Of a stretch of 64,000 nt of DNA, positions 58,347-64,000 are shown one piece after another. A program made the translations under genes and the position numbers. This DNA is from Candidatus Saccharimonadota bacterium. GTDB taxonomy: Bacteria; Patescibacteriota; Saccharimonadia; Saccharimonadales; Saccharimonadaceae. Where the stretch lies: NCBI GenBank assembly GCA_030529135.1, contig JAUMXO010000003.1, positions 1-64,000 on the forward strand, in the 5' to 3' direction. The notes beneath the pieces are model-generated. The model saw only the letters and a program-made list of their open reading frames with translations. It searched no databases and was not told the DNA's origin. Positions within the stretch are counted from its first letter, which is position 1. Each line of letters begins with the position of its first letter.

Positions 58347-58595
58347 TTAATTTAGTAGATCCGCGATCACATAACTGATGAGCGCGGTAATTATACAAGT
58401 TAGAGCCGTAGTGAGAAGTGTTCGCGCGAGCATACTCCTCTTAACCTCGGCCTTAAATTCATCTAGCTCTCTACGAGTGACACGATCTTCCATCAACTCG
58501 TCAAACTTGTGGTTGATAAGCGCGACGGTATCAATAATCGTGTCCATCTTCGTTTCGAGCTTTGCGACTTTAATCTCTATATCTTCAGATGTCAC
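58347..58595 (-). CDS. XhlA-like holin partner
   Basis: 82 residues from GTG 58595, favoured by AAAGGAG upstream. A coiled coil (about 5-55, IKVAKLETKMDTIIDTVALI) precedes one C-terminal membrane helix (about 60-80), as in hemolysin XhlA that assists holins. First gene of the leftward lysis unit. Confidence 0.78.
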   Translation of the reverse strand: MTSEDIEIKVAKLETKMDTIIDTVALINHKFDELMEDRVTRRELDEFKAEVKRSMLARTLLTTALTCIITALISYVIADLLN

Positions 58596-58694
58596 ATTTT
58601 GCTCCTTTGATTGTCGTTGAGCCAATAAAAAATCGGCCATATAAAGCCGCAATCTGGAGCAATAAGAGTATCCCTGAACTTACTGCTTATTTTT

Positions 58695-58718
58695 ATTATA
58701 TCATACTTATGGTATAAT
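58695..58718. promoter_or_regulatory. Overlapping divergent -10 boxes for lysis and packaging genes
   Basis: TATAAT on the minus strand (58695-58700) and on the plus strand (58713-58718). Neither has a good -35, suggesting activation by a phage factor. Confidence 0.65.
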
Positions 58719-58734
58719 TAAAGTAATCGATTGC

Positions 58735-58757
58735 GGCTCATAACGAGCCTCTTTTTT
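58735..58757 (+). terminator. Terminator-like hairpin just after the rightward start site
   Basis: GGCTC, loop ATAAC, GAGCC, then TCTTTTTT, only about 10-30 nt after the expected transcript start. A short stem, so it may act as a regulated attenuator of the packaging operon. Confidence 0.55.
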
Positions 58758-58782
58758 ATATCAACTAATCAAGGAATACGAA

Positions 58783-59196
58783 ATGAAAAACATTTCCCTC
58801 CGGGAGCTGGAGGTGCTGACGACGGCGCGTGTCGTCTGTGACCGCTTTGTTACCCACAGAAAACAATACATAACTAAATATCGGTATCTGGAAGTGCTGG
58901 AACAGGCAATGTACGCACTAGACGATATCTTAGTTGAACGAGGGCTGAATAAAGACTTTTGGGCGCGAGTACGCGGTAAGAGACTTTATCTCTTCTATCT
59001 GCCCTTGAATCGAATAGCCATTGAGGCCGGGATCGTAACCGACAAAGCCGAGAAAGACCTTAGGAAGCGATTCGAGATGCAGTTCATTGGATATCGTGGG
59101 AAGTTCCCACCAGAAACCATAGCCGACTTGATTGAGATTCTTGAAGAATCTAGTCGGAAATATAAGGAAAGGAGAAACTATGGTAGAAATCATTAA
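58783..59196 (+). CDS. First gene of the packaging operon, unknown
   Basis: 137 residues, basic and mostly helical (LEQAMYALDDILVERGL, RGKRLYLFYLPLNRIAIEAG). The Shine-Dalgarno is weak (AAGGAATACGAA). Position before the methyltransferase and terminase suggests a DNA-binding or late regulatory protein, without direct evidence. Confidence 0.62.
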   Translation: MKNISLRELEVLTTARVVCDRFVTHRKQYITKYRYLEVLEQAMYALDDILVERGLNKDFWARVRGKRLYLFYLPLNRIAIEAGIVTDKAEKDLRKRFEMQFIGYRGKFPPETIADLIEILEESSRKYKERRNYGRNH

Positions 59197-59386
59197 TGCT
59201 AAATCGGATAATAACGGCCGCGTCGTCGTTCACATTTACAAACAAGACATCGATGTAACCGAGAAAATAAAGGACGGCGAAGCCGACCTTAACCTCTATG
59301 GTAAAAATTACAAAGTCCGCGTGCAGGACGGAAAGGATATCAATGGAGTATCGAAAGCTCGAAGATTTAAGAAAACTAGAAAATAA
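59180..59386 (+). CDS. Small phage protein, unknown
   Basis: 68 residues from ATG 59180 behind GGAAAGGAG; overlaps the previous gene by 17 bp and the next by 44 bp. Beta-rich then basic C-terminus (SKARRFKKTRK). Confidence 0.6.
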   Translation: MVEIINAKSDNNGRVVVHIYKQDIDVTEKIKDGEADLNLYGKNYKVRVQDGKDINGVSKARRFKKTRK

Positions 59387-60644
59387 CCCTCGCAAGATTA
59401 GCAGCGAGGATTTTCAGATTCTCGTAAAATCCATCAAGGACAACCCGGACTACTTCGAGGCGAGACCGCTCCTGCTCTCCGATCGCACTGGCGAACTCGT
59501 GATTATAGCCGGCAACCAGCGTTACGACGCGGCGAAATACCTCGGCTTAAAGGAAGTGCCAACCTACCTTCTCAAAGGCTTAACTGAAGAACGCGAACGA
59601 GAAATCGTAATTCGCGATAACGTCAATAATGGCGAATGGGATATGGATAAGCTCGCCGAAGAATGGGGAGATCTAAACCTTGCCGACTGGGGTTTGGATT
59701 TAGAATTAGATGAGCCGGAAAAAGAAATCGAAGAAGATGTAGCACCGGAATTAGACGAAGAAAATCCACCACTCAGCCGACAGGGAGAAGTTTATCAACT
59801 CGGCGAACACCGCTTGATGTGTGGTGATTCAACGAAACTTGAGGATGTAGAAATGCTGATGAACGGTAAAATCGCAAGCCTACTTTATACCGATCCACCA
59901 TACGGCGTGAACTATAAGAGCAAGCGACGAGGTTCGATTAAAAACGATGATTTAACCGACCAAGTCCTCTATGATTTCCTCTTTGACGCATTTTCGGCGG
60001 CCGAGGGATTCGTCTCCCCGGAAGCGGCCGTCTACTGCTGGTTTGCTAGTAGCAACCATATTGAGTTCAGAAAAGCGCTCGAAGATGTTGGTTTCGTCTA
60101 CAAAGAGGAGCTGATTTGGAATAAAGGTATGACGCTCGGTCGCTACGATTACCATTACGCGCACGAAGCTTGTATGTATCTCTGGCGAAAAGACCATCAC
60201 GCTAAATGGTATGGCGGCCGCGACAAGAAGACCGTCCTAGGACTAAAACGTCGAGACCTCAATGAAATGAAAAAAGAACAACTCGTCAAAATGATCGAGA
60301 ATCTCCGAAATGAATCGACGGTCTGGGATTTTAATCGCGATAAAGTAACAACTTATGTCCATCCTACTCAAAAGCCAGTAACGCTCGGCGCGAACGCAAT
60401 GATGAACAGTTCAAAGCCAAACCAAATCGTGCTTGACCTATTCACCGGGAGCGGAAGCTCGATTATCGCTGCCGAACAAACCGGACGTATCTGCTACGCA
60501 ATGGAACTCGATCCGAAGTTCTGCGACGTGATTCGTAAGCGCTACTTCCACTTCATGAATAAGCTAAATTACGACGAAGACGACACGGGTTGGGAAGATT
60601 TTACGCCGAAAGTAGAGGCCAACCATGACAGCAAAAAAGACTAA
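59343..60644 (+). CDS. ParB-domain / DNA methyltransferase fusion
   Basis: 433 residues from ATG 59343 behind AAAGGA. Residues about 1-90 are a ParB/Srx-like domain (NNPRKISSEDFQILVKSIKD, IIAGNQRYDAAKYLG). Residues about 160-420 are an N6-adenine/N4-cytosine methyltransferase of the beta order: LLYTDPPYGVNY (motif IV, DPPY) before DLFTGSGSSIIAAEQTGR (motif I). Such fusions are common near phage terminases and protect or mark phage DNA. The last 20 bases overlap the next gene. Confidence 0.9.
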   Translation: MEYRKLEDLRKLENNPRKISSEDFQILVKSIKDNPDYFEARPLLLSDRTGELVIIAGNQRYDAAKYLGLKEVPTYLLKGLTEEREREIVIRDNVNNGEWDMDKLAEEWGDLNLADWGLDLELDEPEKEIEEDVAPELDEENPPLSRQGEVYQLGEHRLMCGDSTKLEDVEMLMNGKIASLLYTDPPYGVNYKSKRRGSIKNDDLTDQVLYDFLFDAFSAAEGFVSPEAAVYCWFASSNHIEFRKALEDVGFVYKEELIWNKGMTLGRYDYHYAHEACMYLWRKDHHAKWYGGRDKKTVLGLKRRDLNEMKKEQLVKMIENLRNESTVWDFNRDKVTTYVHPTQKPVTLGANAMMNSSKPNQIVLDLFTGSGSSIIAAEQTGRICYAMELDPKFCDVIRKRYFHFMNKLNYDEDDTGWEDFTPKVEANHDSKKD

Positions 60645-61095
60645 AAAATCAGCCAAAAAACAACAGAGGTCAACCGCTTGTACACAAGCGGACAAAAATA
60701 GAGATTCTAAAGGCCGATTCATCAAAGGAAATACACCAAAAACTAGCTTCCGCGACAGGCCACAAGATATCTATAATATCGCCGATGATAATAACTTTAA
60801 TCCAAAGCATTCGCCGCGTTTCCAGCTCCGAAAACTCTGGAGCGTTCCTACCGACGAAGTTGAGAAAAGGATCCAAAACGCCAAGACGAATAAGAAAACG
60901 CCCTACGGTGAATATCTAGCGCTTGCACAAGCTAGCCGAGCCGTACGAAGCACTAAAGATTTCGTAGAGACCATGAACCAAGCCGAGGGCGCTCCTGTAC
61001 AGCCAATAGACATGGAGATTTACGAAGAAAAGCCAAGTCCATACGATGATTTAACCGTAGAAGAGCTGCGTAAATTATTAGGAGAAGAAGAATAA
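60625..61095 (+). CDS. Probable terminase small subunit
   Basis: 156 residues. Very basic N-terminus (KKTKKSAKKQQR) and a segment GRFIKGNTPKTSF, then a helical domain and an acidic tail (VEELRKLLGEEE). Placed directly before the large terminase with overlapping stop/start, the usual site of the DNA-recognition subunit. Assigned by position; no clear motif. Confidence 0.6.
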   Translation: MTAKKTKKSAKKQQRSTACTQADKNRDSKGRFIKGNTPKTSFRDRPQDIYNIADDNNFNPKHSPRFQLRKLWSVPTDEVEKRIQNAKTNKKTPYGEYLALAQASRAVRSTKDFVETMNQAEGAPVQPIDMEIYEEKPSPYDDLTVEELRKLLGEEE

Positions 61096-62555
61096 TGTCA
61101 GTAATAGAGAGATTGCGACAAGACCAAAAGCAAGTTCGCGAGATGAGATTGTCTTTAGCTCGCAAGAGCTTTATTGGCTATTGTCGACTCCTCTACCCTA
61201 ATCATTACCAAAAGAGCCGGAAATACCTGACGGAAATCTGCAATAAGATTCAGAGTTTCATGAACCAAAATAAAAAGCACTTCCTTGTAATCAACTTACC
61301 TCCACGCCACTACAAGAGCTTTACAGCCACCTGCCTTGTAGAATGGCTATTCGGCCAAAATCCAGAGATAGCCGTAATGACCGGATCATATAACGAAATC
61401 CTCTCTACTTCATTCGCAAGAAAGGTTCGAGATACTATTTCGGAACGAAAAGCTGACAACGACCATATCGTCTATTCCGATATCTTTCCCCACACTCAAA
61501 TTAAACGCGGTCAAGCGAGCGCGAGCCTATGGGCGCTAAGTGGTAGTAGCAAAAACAATTACCTTGCGACCTCTCCAACTGGTACTGCAACTGGTTTTGG
61601 TGCAAATATAGTTTTAATTGACGATATCATCAAAAACGCCGAAGAAGCATACAACGAAGCAACGCTAGACAAGCACTGGGCATGGTTCACAAATACCATG
61701 ATTCAACGTCTCGAGGGTAACGACTGGAAAGTAATAGTCATCATGACGCGCTGGGCGCTTGGAGACCTCGCCGGACGGATCGTAAGCGCCTACGGAGATG
61801 ATGTGGAGACGATTACGATGAAAGCCGTTCAAGATAATGGCGAAATGCTCTGCGACGAAATACTGAGTCGGCATGACTATGAAATCAAAACTCGCGAGAT
61901 GAACCAAGATATCGTTGAGGCGAACTACAATCAACAACCAATTGACGTTGGCGGTAGACTCTACGGCGAGTTCAAAGAATGGGAGAAATTGCCACCGTAC
62001 TCCGAAGTGATTAACTTTACAGATACTGCCGACACCGGAACAGACTTCTTATGCTCCATAAACGGAGTGATCTACCAAAATGAGTTCTACATAACAAACC
62101 TCGTATTTACAGACGAAGCAATGGAAACAACCGAAAACCAAGTTGCTGACCTACTATTCTCCGGCGAGACCGCTACTGCCCAGATAGAAAGTAATAATGG
62201 CGGCCGAGGGTTTGCCCGAAACGTAGAACGCATACTGACGGAAAAATACAGTAGCAACCGATGCGACATCAGAGCCATTCCACAAACTCACAATAAAGAG
62301 TCCCGAATATTGGCTTCCTCCGCTTGGGTTCAGAATCATATTTATATGCCACTCGGATGGCGGCAACGCTTCCCGGAGTTCTATCGCCAAGTCATGAGCT
62401 ACCAGAAGAAAGGCAAGAACGCTCACGATGACGCGGTAGACGTGCTGGCGAGCATTTATGAATATGTCTCTGAGCCACGAGAGGTAGAACTCCTCGACAA
62501 ATCGATGCTAAGTTCGCCAAGAATGAGACATCGCAACCACTATTGGAAAGGATAG
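61095..62555 (+). CDS. Terminase large subunit
   Basis: Packaging ATPase and nuclease. The ATPase has an adapted Walker A (NLPPRHYKSFTATCL, about residue 72) and Walker B (ANIVLIDDIIKNAEEAYN). The C-terminal RNase H-like nuclease has acidic clusters in FTDTADTGTDFLCS and later GKNAHDDAVDVLASIYE. 486 residues is typical. Overlaps the portal gene by 13 bp. Confidence 0.94.
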   Translation: MSVIERLRQDQKQVREMRLSLARKSFIGYCRLLYPNHYQKSRKYLTEICNKIQSFMNQNKKHFLVINLPPRHYKSFTATCLVEWLFGQNPEIAVMTGSYNEILSTSFARKVRDTISERKADNDHIVYSDIFPHTQIKRGQASASLWALSGSSKNNYLATSPTGTATGFGANIVLIDDIIKNAEEAYNEATLDKHWAWFTNTMIQRLEGNDWKVIVIMTRWALGDLAGRIVSAYGDDVETITMKAVQDNGEMLCDEILSRHDYEIKTREMNQDIVEANYNQQPIDVGGRLYGEFKEWEKLPPYSEVINFTDTADTGTDFLCSINGVIYQNEFYITNLVFTDEAMETTENQVADLLFSGETATAQIESNNGGRGFARNVERILTEKYSSNRCDIRAIPQTHNKESRILASSAWVQNHIYMPLGWRQRFPEFYRQVMSYQKKGKNAHDDAVDVLASIYEYVSEPREVELLDKSMLSSPRMRHRNHYWKG

Positions 62556-63910
62556 TTATGAAATACACTATTGCCAAAGATACCGAAATAAACGCAACAG
62601 TAATTAAAGAAGCCATCGATTACAACGAGAAGCGCCGAGAGCGATTCGATACGCTAGATCGTTACTATATTGGAGATCAGGATATTCTCCACCGCGAGAA
62701 ACCAGACTTGCTCCATAACAATAAAGTAATGATTAACCACGCGAAGTATATCGTAGACACGAACGTCGGATACCTACTCGGAAACCCCGTTGAATATCAA
62801 GCAAGCGACAAAGTTAATATCGATGCCGTACTGGATTGCTATAAGAAACAAACGATGAACGATAATGATTCGGAAATTGCCAAGAACTGCGCAATTTTCG
62901 GGCTTCAATACGAATATGTCTTCGCCAACGAAGATGCGGAGCCGGAATCGGCAATTCTCGATGTCCGGAATACGATTATAGTCTACGATAATACCATCAA
63001 GCACAATAAGATGTTCGCCGTAAACTACCGGCCAATCTTTAAGAAACCGACAGATACGGATCCGGAATACTACGATGTAATATTCGTAGATAATAGGGTA
63101 GTTCGCAATTACAGGCTAAAAGGCGAAAATCTGATTCTAGATAAAGAGGACTCGCACGCATTCAAAGAAGTGCCGATGATCGAGTTCGTAAATAATAAGG
63201 ACTATCTCGGAGACTTCGAGACAGTAGTAAGTTTAATAGATGCTTACAACCTGATCCAGAGCGACCGCGTGAATGATCGCGAGCAACTCGTGGACGCAAT
63301 CCTTTGCTTCTATGGTATGAAATTCACGCCGGAACAGATGGCTGAACTTAAAGAACACCGGATGATCTCCAACATTCCGATGGACGGCAAAATTGAGTAT
63401 CTCATCAAGACGCTCAACGAATCAGATACCGACATTCTCCGCAAGAATATAGAGAATGATATTCATAAGATTAGTATGACACCGAACCTCGCTGATGAGA
63501 ATTTTGCGAATAACTCCTCCGGCGTGGCGATCAGCTACAAATTGCTCGCGTTCGACCAAAACATTAAAAACAAAGAGCGCTACTTTGAGCGTGGGCTTAT
63601 GGAACGCTTCCGCCTGTACAATAACTTCCTTAATACCAAGTCCAGTATGCCGATCGTGCCAACCGAAGAAGTGGATGCAATATTCAAGCGCAATCTACCA
63701 CGAAATGATTACGAGACATCGCAGATGATTCTTAATCTACAAGGCATAGTAGACAAGGAGCTTCTCGTGAGTCAGCTTTCTTTTGTGCGCGATTCCAAAG
63801 AGACCGTAGAGTTGGCCGCCAAAGAAGACGAGGCTACACTTGAATCGGCCGCAGAATTCGCTAAAAACGAAATAAAGGATGCGAATAACGATGCAGACGA
63901 GGTCGAGTAA
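62543..63910 (+). CDS. Phage portal protein, SPP1 gp6-like
   Basis: Dodecameric head entrance ring. The N-terminal third has RERFDTLDRYYIGDQDIL and VDTNVGYLLGNPVEYQ, the middle has DRVNDREQLVDAILCFYGM, and helices near residues 340-390 form the stem/crown. 455 residues matches the SPP1-type family. Followed by an overlapping minor head gene. Confidence 0.93.
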   Translation: MERIVMKYTIAKDTEINATVIKEAIDYNEKRRERFDTLDRYYIGDQDILHREKPDLLHNNKVMINHAKYIVDTNVGYLLGNPVEYQASDKVNIDAVLDCYKKQTMNDNDSEIAKNCAIFGLQYEYVFANEDAEPESAILDVRNTIIVYDNTIKHNKMFAVNYRPIFKKPTDTDPEYYDVIFVDNRVVRNYRLKGENLILDKEDSHAFKEVPMIEFVNNKDYLGDFETVVSLIDAYNLIQSDRVNDREQLVDAILCFYGMKFTPEQMAELKEHRMISNIPMDGKIEYLIKTLNESDTDILRKNIENDIHKISMTPNLADENFANNSSGVAISYKLLAFDQNIKNKERYFERGLMERFRLYNNFLNTKSSMPIVPTEEVDAIFKRNLPRNDYETSQMILNLQGIVDKELLVSQLSFVRDSKETVELAAKEDEATLESAAEFAKNEIKDANNDADEVE

Positions 63911-64000
63911 GTATTGGGATAAGCGCGCCATCGCGAGACTGACTGAAGCCGAGAAAAACTCGGAGTGGCACTTCCGCGAGATCAAGATACTTTATGAGGA
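63891..64000 (+). CDS. Start of a phage minor head protein (SPP1 gp7-like)
   Basis: Open at the right edge. ATG 63891 overlaps the portal stop by 20 bp; the visible part SKYWDKRAIARLTEAEKNSE and FREIKILYE matches the N-terminus of gp7-type head morphogenesis proteins, whose gene usually follows the portal. Confidence 0.75.
   Translation, partial: MQTRSSKYWDKRAIARLTEAEKNSEWHFREIKILYE

Larger units (their letters stand above)
43159..64000. mobile_element. Prophage integrated in tRNA-Thr, right end outside the window
   Basis: Bounded on the left by the tRNA-Thr fragment. It contains an integrase, accessory genes, a large structured RNA, holin, endolysin, a ParB-methyltransferase, terminase, portal and a head protein start. 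Codons ending in C or G are visibly more frequent than in the host part. An SPP1-like siphovirus head module is suggested by the portal and minor head types. Confidence 0.88.

Noticed and set aside
1-64000. Recoded UGA (Gly), as in Absconditabacteria and Gracilibacteria
   Set aside because: Conserved genes such as ldh end at TGA at the expected length, and no in-frame TGA codons occur in conserved proteins.

Overview
The window looks like a piece of an ultra-small Patescibacteria/CPR chromosome, most likely a Candidatus Saccharibacteria (TM7) member. The evidence is a compact AT-rich genome with the standard genetic code (TGA is used as a stop, for example in ldh). Ribosomal protein L15 follows the upstream ribosomal gene directly with no L30 gene, L36 and S4 lack zinc cysteines, and no amino-acid biosynthesis genes are seen. 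The lineage call is inference from gene content; I could not run a phylogeny.

Positions 1-43,150 are host chromosome. The end of the spc operon (rplO) is separated from secY by about 20 kb of other genes: an FKBP isomerase, a secreted protein, exonuclease I, lactate dehydrogenase, metG, an aquaporin, a 998-residue membrane-anchored protein, pheST, and a cell-division/wall block (ftsE, ftsX, CHAP hydrolase, ctpA, glycosyltransferase). secY, a sortase and the alpha operon (infA, rpmJ, rpsM, rpsK, rpsD, rpoA, rplQ, rplM, rpsI) follow, then a one-carbon/folate operon (thyA, folA, glyA). The stretch from 30.7 to 43 kb holds two tRNA-Ala genes, a choloylglycine-hydrolase-like enzyme, a second sortase, trpS, a pseudouridine synthase, a DNA polymerase III delta-prime-like gene, surface or membrane proteins, an HD-GYP protein, an ADP-ribosylglycohydrolase and a SemiSWEET-like transporter. 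Two features recur: many -10 boxes sit only 6-7 nt before the start codon (leaderless mRNAs), and three intergenic spacers are filled by 150-175 bp palindromes.

From about 43,200 to the end is a prophage, incomplete on the right. It is integrated in a tRNA-Thr(GGU) gene whose detached 3' half remains at 43,159-43,202, beside tRNA-Tyr. The left part carries a Fic protein, four direct repeats, a tyrosine integrase and accessory genes of unknown function, many driven by near-perfect TTGACA-N17-TATAAT promoters. The right part carries lysis genes on the minus strand (holin, GH25/Cpl-7/LysM endolysin, XhlA-like) and, on the plus strand, packaging and head genes (ParB-methyltransferase, probable small terminase, large terminase, portal, start of a minor head protein).

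The most striking item is a roughly 630-nt gene-free stretch at 55,582-56,207. It lies between a small conserved-looking gene with a perfect promoter and an intrinsic terminator, and folds by eye into at least a dozen perfect helices with repeated AURAG loops, two identical GACG-capped hairpins and a tRNA T-arm mimic. It is a strong candidate for a large ornate phage RNA of the GOLLD/ROOL kind, or for a new class.
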